Assembly: GCF_023718305.1 (NCBI RefSeq) | Contig: NZ_QEYO01000002.1 | Location: forward strand, 248,001 to 312,000 | Direction of reading: 5' to 3' | DNA: 64,000 nucleotides | Origin: Gramella sp. AN32 | GTDB taxonomy: Bacteria; Bacteroidota; Bacteroidia; Flavobacteriales; Flavobacteriaceae | Part shown: positions 16,932-25,516 of the stretch, one piece after another | Layout: each line of letters begins with the position of its first letter | How positions within the stretch are numbered: the first letter of the stretch is position 1 | Translations under genes and position numbers: made by a program | The notes under the pieces: generated by a model | Told to the model about the DNA's origin: nothing | The model's input: only the letters and a program-made list of their open reading frames with translations | The model's database searches: none

Positions 16932-19331
16932 ATGAGATGTACTTTCATTGCTTTTCTGCTTCTATTTTTTACCAATATTACCGCTCAGGAAATTCAAATT
17001 TTAGACAGTTCTACCAAAGAACCACTGGAAAATGTAGCGATCTATAGTCAGGATAAATCAAAATCGGCGATTTCCAATATTAATGGGAAAGCAAATCTTT
17101 CCAAATTCTCAGATACTGAAGTGATCATCTTCAAATCTATCGCCTATGTGGAGACATTTAGCCGGAAAAGGGAAATTTTAATCAATGGTGGGATATTGGA
17201 GATGCAGTCACTGGAAAATCAATTAGACCAAATTGTACTTTCCGTGGCAAAATTCAAATTGGAGAGGGATGAAATTCCGCAGAAGATTGTAAGTATTTCT
17301 CCCGGCGATATTGAACTGGCGAGCCCTCAAACTTCCGCAGATCTTTTGGAAAGTACGGGCCAGGTTTTTGTTCAAAAAAGCCAGCTAGGTGGTGGAAGCC
17401 CTATGATTCGCGGTTTTTCTACCAATAGGCTTCTGCTAACGGTTGACGGTGTGCGTATGAATTCCGCGATTTTTAGAAGTGGAAATTTGCAGAATATTAT
17501 TTCCGTGGATCCGCTTTTTGTGGAAAAAGCTGAAGTGATTTTAGGTCCGGGATCGGTGATTTACGGAAGTGACGCGATAGGTGGTGTGATGAATTTTTAT
17601 ACGCTCAAACCTACCTTAAGCTTTACCGATGCAACCGAAATTTCCGGAAATATATATACTCGTTTTAGCACCGCCAATAATGAAAATACGGTGCATGCCG
17701 ATCTTAATGTGGGCAGGCAAAATTGGGCATTTACCACCGGGATTACCTATTCAGATTTTGGGGATCTAAAAATGGGGGAACATGGTCCGGATGATTATTT
17801 AAGGCCCGATTATGCAATTCGGGAAAATGGTGTGGATGTTCAGGTAGAGAATCCAGATCCTTTGGTGCAGGTACCCACGGGTTACAATCAGATCAACCTG
17901 TTGCAAAAAGTAAAATATATGCCCGCAAATGACTGGGATTTTGATCTGGGTTTAATTTATTCCACCACATCAGATTATCCTCGATATGACAGGCTTTATC
18001 GAAAAAGGGACGGTGCCCTGAGAGCGGCGGAATGGTATTATGGGCCACAAACCTGGTTTCTGGGAAATATTAATATTAACCATAAAAGCAATTCGAACCT
18101 CTACGATAAAGTCCAGTTTACCGGCGCCTATCAATATTTTGCGGAAAGCAGGAATGACCGTGATTTTGGAAAACCTACTTTATTTTCTACGGAAGAAAAT
18201 GTGGATGCTTATTCTGCAAATCTTGATTTTGTCAAGGATTTTTCTGAAAGTCAGTTTTTTTACGGCTTTGAATATGTGCTGAATCATGTGAATTCCGAAG
18301 GAAGTTTCAGAAATATTGAAACCGAAGAAACCGGCTTAACCGCAAGTCGTTATCCTGATGATTCCAAATGGCAGTCGATGGCGGTTTATTCAAGCTACCA
18401 GTGGAAAATTGATGAAGACCTTTCTTTCCAATCGGGCTTGCGTTATAATCAGGTTTTGGTAGATGCAAAGTTTACTGATGATTTTTATGACTTCCCTTTT
18501 GAAGATGCCGATATTTCCACCGGAGCCCTCACCGGTAGTTTAGGCTTAAATTGGAAACAAAATCGTTTTGTGAATTGGAGGCTGGGACTTTCCACAGCCT
18601 TTAGAGCGCCAAATATAGATGATATCGGAAAAATTTTCGATTCAGAACCCGGCTCGGTGGTAGTTCCCAATCCGGATCTTGGCCCCGAATATGCCTATAA
18701 TGCTGAACTTGGAGCCAGATTTAATCTAAGCGATAATATCCGTATGGATCTTACCGGATTTTATACCTATTTGAATGATGCCATGGTAAGACGTGATTTT
18801 TCCTTAAATGGTGAGAGCGAAATCGACTACCAGGGAGAGCCCAGTACCGTGCAAGCGATCCAGAATGCAGCCAACGCTTATGTTTATGGGATTGAAGCCG
18901 GACTGGAAATAGATTTTTCCGTATCCCTGAGGCTTAATTCACAATTCAGCTATACCAAAGGAGAAGAAAATGAAGGTGGTGATTATGTGCCCTTACGCCA
19001 TGCCGCGCCCATGTTTGGAAATACGCATTTGATGTACCATAAAAGAAAGCTGAAAATAGACCTCTTTTCAGAATATAACGGGCAGTTTGATTTTGAAGAT
19101 CTGGCGCCGGGTGAGCAGGACAAGGCCTATTTATATGCCACCGATGCAAACGGAAATCCTTATTCCCCGTCATGGTACACACTTAATATAACCGGACAGT
19201 ATAAAGTAGATCAAAACTGGCTGGCTACAGTATCTTTAGAAAACATCACCGATCAGCGTTATCGCACCTATTCTTCAGGAATTACCGCTGCCGGGCGAAA
19301 TTTGATTATTGCCTTGAGTTATAATTTTTAA
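16932..19331 (+). CDS. TonB-dependent receptor, haem/haemoglobin type
   Basis: A 799-residue outer-membrane receptor with a signal peptide (ending NITAQ) and a short carboxypeptidase-like domain (about residues 20-95). The plug (about 110-225) carries SPMIRGFSTNRLLLTVDGVR and GPGSVIYGSDAIGGVMNF, and a 22-strand barrel follows. The barrel contains FRAPNIDDIGKIFD and NPDLGPEYAYNAELG, resembling the FRAP and NPxL boxes of haem receptors. Haem uptake is therefore likely but not proven; the family is also named haemoglobin/transferrin/lactoferrin receptor. It ends with the aromatic IIALSYNF. It abuts recO with no gap, an arrangement without evident functional meaning. Confidence 0.88.
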   Translation: MRCTFIAFLLLFFTNITAQEIQILDSSTKEPLENVAIYSQDKSKSAISNINGKANLSKFSDTEVIIFKSIAYVETFSRKREILINGGILEMQSLENQLDQIVLSVAKFKLERDEIPQKIVSISPGDIELASPQTSADLLESTGQVFVQKSQLGGGSPMIRGFSTNRLLLTVDGVRMNSAIFRSGNLQNIISVDPLFVEKAEVILGPGSVIYGSDAIGGVMNFYTLKPTLSFTDATEISGNIYTRFSTANNENTVHADLNVGRQNWAFTTGITYSDFGDLKMGEHGPDDYLRPDYAIRENGVDVQVENPDPLVQVPTGYNQINLLQKVKYMPANDWDFDLGLIYSTTSDYPRYDRLYRKRDGALRAAEWYYGPQTWFLGNININHKSNSNLYDKVQFTGAYQYFAESRNDRDFGKPTLFSTEENVDAYSANLDFVKDFSESQFFYGFEYVLNHVNSEGSFRNIETEETGLTASRYPDDSKWQSMAVYSSYQWKIDEDLSFQSGLRYNQVLVDAKFTDDFYDFPFEDADISTGALTGSLGLNWKQNRFVNWRLGLSTAFRAPNIDDIGKIFDSEPGSVVVPNPDLGPEYAYNAELGARFNLSDNIRMDLTGFYTYLNDAMVRRDFSLNGESEIDYQGEPSTVQAIQNAANAYVYGIEAGLEIDFSVSLRLNSQFSYTKGEENEGGDYVPLRHAAPMFGNTHLMYHKRKLKIDLFSEYNGQFDFEDLAPGEQDKAYLYATDANGNPYSPSWYTLNITGQYKVDQNWLATVSLENITDQRYRTYSSGITAAGRNLIIALSYNF

Positions 19332-19945
19332 GGCACTGCGAGACCCCTGAAAAAATTTTATCCAACGTAGGAAATTGACGTATTTATTAGTATCTCTAAT
19401 AAGATGCTGAAATAAGTTAAATGAAAGCATTCTAAAACCAGCATCGTCACCGTAAATCTCTAATACGTAACCAAAAAAAACGTTAATGTAGCATCCCCAT
19501 AATAGATTGCTTCACTGCATTTGCAATGACAACCAGGGAAACGTCCTCAGTTTCGGATTCGGGACCCGTAGGTGCAAAATCCGTTAAAAAAGAATTGCTG
19601 TTTGAGCGAAGCGAGTTCAATTCTTTTAGGATTTAAACCGTTACGGGTGAACGAGAAACTGCAGACTAGCTTTTTTGTTTCTTTTTCAGCAATGGAAAAA
19701 GAAAAGAATGAAAATAGGCTTCAACTGCGCTCACACTCATGACAACTCACCTAAATATAGCTTTAAAGGTCATCCCGAGCCAGCGAGGGAGCTACTTTTT
19801 AAAAGATCTTTCCAATGATGATTTTTTGTATTCATTTAAAGTTTTAATTTAACTTTCCAAGCTTTTACATTGAAACTTTCAACTTTTAACGGATAGCTTT
19901 TCTCAAAATTCATTAATTTCGCACCTCTATTGAAAAAAGCAGCGA
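19332..19945. repeat. 614-bp gene-free region with dispersed intergenic repeat remnants
   Basis: No convincing gene is present. Visible structures are: an inverted repeat AGAATTG (19591-19597)/CAATTCT (19618-19624) around GAGCGAAGCGAG; a perfect 9-bp stem TTCTTTTTC (19679-19687)/GAAAAAGAA (19695-19703); and fragments such as GATTGCTTCACTGCATTTGC (19506-19525) and TCATCCCGAGCCAGCGAGG (19769-19787). These resemble multicopy Bacteroidota intergenic repeats. The closing 100 bp probably hold the ileS promoter, but I see no exact consensus. Confidence 0.5.
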
Positions 19946-22900
19946 ATGAGTAGGAAGTTTCCTGAATATAAAGGACTTGACTTGCCAAAAGTAGCCGAGG
20001 AAATTTTAGGTTACTGGGAAGAAAATGAGATTTTTGAGAAAAGTGTAAGTAGCCGTGAAGGCAAAGAACCTTATATTTTCTTCGAAGGGCCACCGTCTGC
20101 GAATGGTTTACCTGGTATCCACCACGTTATGGCCAGAAGTATCAAAGATATTTTTTGCCGTTATAAAACCCAGAAAGGCTTTCAGGTTAAAAGAAAAGCC
20201 GGTTGGGATACACATGGTTTGCCTATAGAACTTGGCGTTGAAAAAGAACTGGGAATTACCAAAGAAGATATCGGCACCAAAATAAGTATCGAAAAGTATA
20301 ATGAGGCCTGCAAGAATGCGGTGATGCGTTATACCGGTATTTGGAATGACCTTACCCGAAAAATGGGATATTGGGTAGATATGAGCGATCCTTATATCAC
20401 CTATAAATCCAAATATATGGAAACGGTGTGGTGGCTGCTTTCCGAAATTTATAAGAAAAACCTTATTTATAAAGGCTATACCATTCAGCCTTATTCCCCA
20501 AAAGCGGGAACCGGTTTAAGTTCCCACGAGCTCAATCAGCCGGGGACTTACCAGGATGTGACCGATACCACGGTGACCGCAATGTTCAAAATCACCAATT
20601 CTTCAGCTTCTCCATTTGGTGAAGGTTTGGAGGAGACTTTTTTCATCGCCTGGACCACCACACCATGGACACTACCTTCAAATACTGCCCTTACAGTTGG
20701 ATCAAAAATTGAATACGTAAAAGTTAGGACCTATAATCAGTATACTTTTCAGCCCATTTCTATCATTGTTGCCAAAGAGCTGGCTGAAAAACAGTTCGAT
20801 AAAAAATTCACTAGGGTTACTTCGGAAGAAGAATTAAAAAACTATTCCGAAGGAGATAACCTGCCTGCCGACAGGGTAGGAAAAATTCCTTATCTAATTT
20901 CCGAAGAAAGCTTTTTGGGAAAAGACCTGGTAGGGATTAAATATGAGCAATTACTGCCTTATGCCTTGCCCCATGATCATCCTGAAAATGCTTTTAGAGT
21001 AATTGCCGGGGATTTTGTGACTACTGAAGATGGTACGGGAATTGTGCATACGTCGCCAACATTTGGTGCCGATGATGCCATGGTTGCCAAACAGGCCGTG
21101 CCTGAAGTGCCGCCATTACTGGTAAAGGATGAAAATGGGAATCTGGTGCCGCTGGTAGATTTGCAGGGAAAATTCAGGCCCGAAATGGGAGAATTTGCCG
21201 GTAAGTATGTAAAAAATGAATATTATGATGAAGGGCAGGCTCCGGAAAAATCGGTAGATGTTGAAATTGCCATTAAATTAAAAGAAGAAAACAGGGCTTT
21301 TAAAGTAGAAAAATATGTGCACAGTTATCCAAATTGCTGGAGAACCGATAAGCCTATTTTATATTATCCCTTAGATTCATGGTTCATTAAAGTGACCGAG
21401 TTTAAGGATCGTATGCACGAGCTGAATAAGGAAATCAACTGGAAACCAAAATCAACCGGGGAAGGAAGATTTGGAAACTGGCTGGCCAATGCGAACGACT
21501 GGAATTTATCCCGAAGTCGATATTGGGGAATTCCGCTGCCTATCTGGAGAACCGAAGATGGCAAAGAAGTGAAAGTGATTGGTTCTATTGCTGAATTAAA
21601 AGGAGAAATGAAAAAATCGGTTGAGGCCGGCCTGATGCAACAGGATATTTTTGATGATTTTACACCTGAAGATTTCAGCGAAGAGAATTACGATAAAGTT
21701 GACTTACATAAAAATGTAGTCGATACCATTATTCTGGTTTCAGACTCTGGAAAAGCCATGAAACGCGAAGCCGATCTTATTGATGTTTGGTTTGATTCCG
21801 GTTCGATGCCTTATGCACAATGGCATTATCCGTTTGAAAATAAATCCAAGGTTGACAACACCTGGCGAAAAGCCGATTTTATTGCGGAAGGGGTAGACCA
21901 GACCAGAGGCTGGTTTTATACCCTGCATGCGATTGCCACTATGATTTTTGATGACGTCGCTTATAAAAATGTGGTTTCCAATGGGCTTGTCCTGGACAAG
22001 AATGGACAAAAAATGTCCAAACGTTTGGGAAATGCCGTAGATCCCTTTGAAACGCTGGGAATTTATGGGCCAGACGCCACACGTTGGTATATGATTTCCA
22101 ATGCGAATCCCTGGGATAACCTGAAATTTGATATTGAAGGCATTGGAGAAGTGCAGCGAAAATTCTTCGGGACACTTTATAATACTTATTCGTTCTTTAC
22201 GCTTTATGCCAATCTCGATGAATTCAATTATGAAGAGGCCGATGTACCATTAACGGAACGGCCTGAAATAGATCGCTGGATCCTATCAGAATTGCATACG
22301 TTGATTAAAAAAGTAGATACATTTTATGCCGATTATGAACCTACAAAAGCGACCAGGGCCATTTCAGAATTTGTTCAGGAAAATTTAAGTAACTGGTTTG
22401 TAAGGCTTAGCCGTAGACGTTTTTGGAAAGGTGATTACGAACAGGATAAAATTTCAGCCTACCAAACCTTATATAATTGTTTGGAAACTGTGGCTAAACT
22501 TGGTGCGCCGGTGGCCCCGTTCTTTATGGACAGGCTTTTCAAAGATTTAAATGCTGCGACTGGTAAGGATAACGCAGCTTCTGTGCATATTGCCGATTTT
22601 CCGGTTTATAAACCTGAATTTGTTGATAAATCGCTGGAACATAAAATGCAAAAGGCACAAACCATATCTTCTTTAGTACTTTCCCTTCGGAAAAAAGAGA
22701 TGATCAAAGTGCGCCAACCCTTGCAAAGGGTAATGATTCCGGTACTTGGCGCAGCAGAAAAAGAGGAGATTTTAGCGGTTGCCGATTTGATAAAATCTGA
22801 AGTGAATGTAAAAGAACTGGAGTTAATTGATGATGCTTCAGGTCTTCTGGTCAAGCAAATTAAGCCGAATTTTAAGGTTTTAGGGCCTCGCTTTGGAAAG

Positions 22901-23371
22901 GATATGAAATTGATTTCCAGCCAGATAAACAAATTTGGACCAACTGAAATTTCTAATATCGAACGCAATGGTTCCATAGAAGTTGATATTAATGGAAAAT
23001 TAGTTACATTGTCTGCCCACGAAGTTGAAATCAGTTCACAGGACATTGAAGGATGGCTTGTTGCCAGCAGTGGCAATTTAACCGTAGCCTTAGACGTTAG
23101 CATAAGCCCGGAATTGAAGAAAGAAGGGGTGGCACGCGAATTGGTTAATAGAATACAGAATCTTAGGAAAGATTCGGGATATGAAGTGACAGATCATATA
23201 GATGTGACCCTACAAAAGAATGGTATGATCGAGGATGCCGTTTCTGAGAATATAAATTATATTAAAAGTGAAACATTAACTGCAAAGCTCGAATTTGCAG
23301 AAGTGGTGAAAGAAGGTTCAGATATTGAATTTGATGATATCATCACTAAACTGTTCATTAAAAAACACTAA
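19946..23371 (+). CDS. ileS: Isoleucyl-tRNA synthetase
   Basis: A 1141-residue class I aminoacyl-tRNA synthetase charging tRNA-Ile. The HIGH-type motif appears as GIHH (PSANGLPGIHHVMARS, about residue 52), and the KMSKR loop as NGQKMSKRLGN (about 690). The editing domain lies between, with the threonine-rich AWTTTPWTLPSNTAL. The length and the absence of a C-terminal zinc ribbon match the eukaryote-like type 2 enzymes usual in Bacteroidota. It is followed after 4 nt by dksA. Confidence 0.97.
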   Translation: MSRKFPEYKGLDLPKVAEEILGYWEENEIFEKSVSSREGKEPYIFFEGPPSANGLPGIHHVMARSIKDIFCRYKTQKGFQVKRKAGWDTHGLPIELGVEKELGITKEDIGTKISIEKYNEACKNAVMRYTGIWNDLTRKMGYWVDMSDPYITYKSKYMETVWWLLSEIYKKNLIYKGYTIQPYSPKAGTGLSSHELNQPGTYQDVTDTTVTAMFKITNSSASPFGEGLEETFFIAWTTTPWTLPSNTALTVGSKIEYVKVRTYNQYTFQPISIIVAKELAEKQFDKKFTRVTSEEELKNYSEGDNLPADRVGKIPYLISEESFLGKDLVGIKYEQLLPYALPHDHPENAFRVIAGDFVTTEDGTGIVHTSPTFGADDAMVAKQAVPEVPPLLVKDENGNLVPLVDLQGKFRPEMGEFAGKYVKNEYYDEGQAPEKSVDVEIAIKLKEENRAFKVEKYVHSYPNCWRTDKPILYYPLDSWFIKVTEFKDRMHELNKEINWKPKSTGEGRFGNWLANANDWNLSRSRYWGIPLPIWRTEDGKEVKVIGSIAELKGEMKKSVEAGLMQQDIFDDFTPEDFSEENYDKVDLHKNVVDTIILVSDSGKAMKREADLIDVWFDSGSMPYAQWHYPFENKSKVDNTWRKADFIAEGVDQTRGWFYTLHAIATMIFDDVAYKNVVSNGLVLDKNGQKMSKRLGNAVDPFETLGIYGPDATRWYMISNANPWDNLKFDIEGIGEVQRKFFGTLYNTYSFFTLYANLDEFNYEEADVPLTERPEIDRWILSELHTLIKKVDTFYADYEPTKATRAISEFVQENLSNWFVRLSRRRFWKGDYEQDKISAYQTLYNCLETVAKLGAPVAPFFMDRLFKDLNAATGKDNAASVHIADFPVYKPEFVDKSLEHKMQKAQTISSLVLSLRKKEMIKVRQPLQRVMIPVLGAAEKEEILAVADLIKSEVNVKELELIDDASGLLVKQIKPNFKVLGPRFGKDMKLISSQINKFGPTEISNIERNGSIEVDINGKLVTLSAHEVEISSQDIEGWLVASSGNLTVALDVSISPELKKEGVARELVNRIQNLRKDSGYEVTDHIDVTLQKNGMIEDAVSENINYIKSETLTAKLEFAEVVKEGSDIEFDDIITKLFIKKH

Positions 23372-23375
23372 TCCC

Positions 23376-23759
23376 ATGGCAACAGATCTAAAAGAACGTT
23401 ACAGCGATGCCGATTTAGCGGAATTTAAAGCCCTAATCAAAAAGAAAATCGAAAAAGCTCAGGAGCAGCTTGAACTTTATCAAAATGCGTATAAAAATGA
23501 CGGAAATAATGGTACAGATGATACCTCTCCCACATTTAAGGCATTTGAAGAAGGTAGTGAAACCATGAGCAAAGAGGCAAACTCTCAGCTGGCCATTCGC
23601 CAGGAAAAATTTATCCGGGACCTTAAGAATGCATTAAATCGTATTGAGAATAAAACTTATGGTATTTGCCGAGTTACCGGGAAATTAATTGCTAAAGAAC
23701 GACTTTTGCTGGTGCCTCATGCTACGTTGAGCATTGAAGCTAAAAACATGCAACGATAA
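23376..23759 (+). CDS. dksA: TraR/DksA-family transcription regulator
   Basis: A 127-residue RNA-polymerase secondary-channel regulator. A longer frame exists from 23325, but it overlaps ileS by 47 bases and begins with unrelated residues, so the ATG at 23376 is the better start. A coiled-coil (about residues 10-75) precedes the zinc-finger region YGICRVTGKLIAKERLLLVPHATLSIEAK. Only one of the four zinc cysteines remains (the others are Thr, His or Ala by position), so the finger probably does not bind zinc. This degenerate form is common in Flavobacteria. A terminator follows. Confidence 0.9.
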   Translation: MATDLKERYSDADLAEFKALIKKKIEKAQEQLELYQNAYKNDGNNGTDDTSPTFKAFEEGSETMSKEANSQLAIRQEKFIRDLKNALNRIENKTYGICRVTGKLIAKERLLLVPHATLSIEAKNMQR

Positions 23760-23785
23760 GAAATTAGTTTTAAGTGCATAATTTT

Positions 23786-23817
23786 AAAAACGCCCGGCTT
23801 TTGCATGGGCGTTTTTT
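23786..23817 (+). terminator. Intrinsic terminator of ileS-dksA
   Basis: AACGCCC...GGGCGTT stem (23789-23813) with an 11-nt loop and a following T-run. Confidence 0.88.
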
Positions 23818-23824
23818 AGTATAG

Positions 23825-24445
23825 ATGAAGCAAATCTTTCACATAGTATTCTTTTTCACCTGCATTTCAGCTTTCCCTCAAAGAAATATGAGAACGGAAA
23901 TGGATGCAAAAGGGATTAGATCCATCAATATTCAAACGAATGAGATTTTTCTTATTGAAATAAATACTTCCAGGCAGGCTACCATCAGTATAGAAAGCCA
24001 TTCTGAAGGTGAATATTTCAATAGTATTTTTGTTACTTCAGAAATAATAAATGGAGAGCTGAAAATTGAAAGCAAATATCCTGAAATTCTTACCGGCGGA
24101 TACGATAAACTGAGTGCCCATAAAGTTTTCGCCATTTCACTGGTAATAAATATCCCTGAAAATCTGGAAGTCCATATTACTTCAAATATTGCTTCGGTAA
24201 TTTCTACAGGTTCTTATAAATTACTTTTTGCGGAATTAAAACAGGGCTATTGCCACCTCTTGAATTTTTCAGGAAATGCAATCGTAAATACTTTTGAAGG
24301 GGATATTTGGGTAGAAACAGATTCGGGTTTAGTAGAGGCAAACACCAGGCATGGAAAAATTATAGTCCCGGAATTTCCAATGGGTCGAAATCCAATAAAT
24401 CTAACCAGTATAGACGGCGACATTAAGGTTAGTAAAACTAAATAA
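23825..24445 (+). CDS. Secreted beta-rich protein of unknown function
   Basis: A 206-residue protein with a signal peptide (residues 1-18, cleavage near SAFPQ). The rest is short beta strands with the cadence of the DUF4097 putative-adhesin beta-helix fold (NIPENLEVHITSNIASVISTG, then GDIWVETDSGLVEANTRHGKI and LTSIDGDIKVSK). I call this similarity tentative. It lies between dksA and lspA, 40 nt before lspA; a promoter-like element for lspA separates them. Exported to periplasm or surface. Confidence 0.6.
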   Translation: MKQIFHIVFFFTCISAFPQRNMRTEMDAKGIRSINIQTNEIFLIEINTSRQATISIESHSEGEYFNSIFVTSEIINGELKIESKYPEILTGGYDKLSAHKVFAISLVINIPENLEVHITSNIASVISTGSYKLLFAELKQGYCHLLNFSGNAIVNTFEGDIWVETDSGLVEANTRHGKIIVPEFPMGRNPINLTSIDGDIKVSKTK

Positions 24446-24451
24446 TATTAG

Positions 24452-24459
24452 TATTTTTG
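24452..24459 (+). promoter_or_regulatory. -7 element before lspA
   Basis: TATTTTTG, exact TAnnTTTG, 25 nt before the lspA ATG; the -33 region has no clear TTG. Confidence 0.45.
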
Positions 24460-24484
24460 CCCCGTTTCACTTTCAAAACCCAGG

Positions 24485-25093
24485 ATGTCTCTTAAAAAAG
24501 CCGGTTTACTTATAATTTTGATCTTATTAATCGATCAGGTTTCCAAAATTTACATTAAAACACATTTTGCCCTGGGTGAAGAGGTCCCTGTTTTTGACTG
24601 GTTCAGGATTCTTTTTGTAGAAAATGAAGGCATGGCCTGGGGGACTAAAATTCCGGGACAATATGGGAAATTGGCACTAACGCTGTTTAGGTTGGTAGCG
24701 ATTTTCGGCATTGGTTACTGGCTTTGGGATTCGGTAAGGAAAAATGGTTCTAAAATATTAATCTCGGCAATTGCTTTAATTTTCGCGGGAGCTTTCGGAA
24801 ACATAATCGACTCTGTTTTCTACGGAATGTTCTTCAATGATAGTTACGGGCAGGTGGCAAGCTTTTTACCTGAAGGTGGGGGCTACGCCTCAATTTTCCA
24901 TGGAAAAGTGGTAGATATGCTTTATTTCCCTCTGTGGAAGGGGTACCTGGCAGATTGGATTCCATTTTGGGGAGGAGAATATTTCACCTTTTTCGAACCG
25001 GTATTTAATATAGCCGATTCCGCCATTAGCGTTGGCGTTGTACTTCTATTGTTGTTTAATAAGAAAGCTTTTCCGAAGGAAAAAGAAGATTAG
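24485..25093 (+). CDS. lspA: Lipoprotein signal peptidase (signal peptidase II)
   Basis: A 202-residue inner-membrane aspartyl protease that removes signal peptides from lipoproteins. The motif DQVSKIYIK is in the first helix. The two catalytic Asp residues are in GAFGNIIDSVFYG and EPVFNIADSAISVG. It is longer than E. coli LspA (164 aa) because of a loop around FNDSYGQVASFLPEGGGYA, as is usual in Bacteroidota. Many lipoproteins in this window are its likely substrates. Its stop overlaps that of the convergent response regulator. Confidence 0.95.
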   Translation: MSLKKAGLLIILILLIDQVSKIYIKTHFALGEEVPVFDWFRILFVENEGMAWGTKIPGQYGKLALTLFRLVAIFGIGYWLWDSVRKNGSKILISAIALIFAGAFGNIIDSVFYGMFFNDSYGQVASFLPEGGGYASIFHGKVVDMLYFPLWKGYLADWIPFWGGEYFTFFEPVFNIADSAISVGVVLLLLFNKKAFPKEKED

Positions 25094-25506
25094 GCCGCAG
25101 TTTTCGCGAAGATCTTCTCGAATTTTTTCAACTCAATGGGTTTGATCAAATAATCTGTAACTAAATTAAATGATTTCGCTCTTTCAAGATCTCGGGGATC
25201 GATACTGGAACTTACCACATACAGGGTTATCTTTTTGTTCAGGTTATTTTTGATCTTGATAAATTCGTTCAAAAATTCCCACCCATCCATAACCGGCATA
25301 TTCAGATCCAGAAAAATGATATCCGGAAGTTTATCTTCATCTGTAGCGTCTTCCATAATTTCTTTAAAATAATCTAAAGCTTCTTTTCCATTTTTGTAGA
25401 TAAGAAGTTCCTGAGATAATTTTTTGATCTCAATAATCTTTTTTACCAGATTAACGTATATTTTATCGTCATCGATAATACACGCCAGTTCTACTTTTTG
25501 CCCCAT
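25090..25506 (-). CDS. Single-domain response regulator (CheY-like)
   Basis: A 138-residue receiver domain with no output domain. The acidic pocket is DDD (residues 12-14), the phospho-acceptor is D67 in IIFLDLNMPVMDGW, the Ser switch is in LYVVSSSIDP, and the Lys is in DYLIKPIE. It starts 10 nt after the kinase gene stop, so it is the obvious phosphorylation partner. The signal must pass on by protein contact, because no DNA-binding domain is present. Confidence 0.9.
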   Translation of the reverse strand: MGQKVELACIIDDDKIYVNLVKKIIEIKKLSQELLIYKNGKEALDYFKEIMEDATDEDKLPDIIFLDLNMPVMDGWEFLNEFIKIKNNLNKKITLYVVSSSIDPRDLERAKSFNLVTDYLIKPIELKKFEKIFAKTAA

Positions 25507-25516
25507 TTTAGATAAT

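Noticed and set aside
23325..23375. Longer N-terminus for dksA overlapping ileS
   Set aside because: The extra residues do not resemble DksA and the ATG at 23376 fits the gene spacing.
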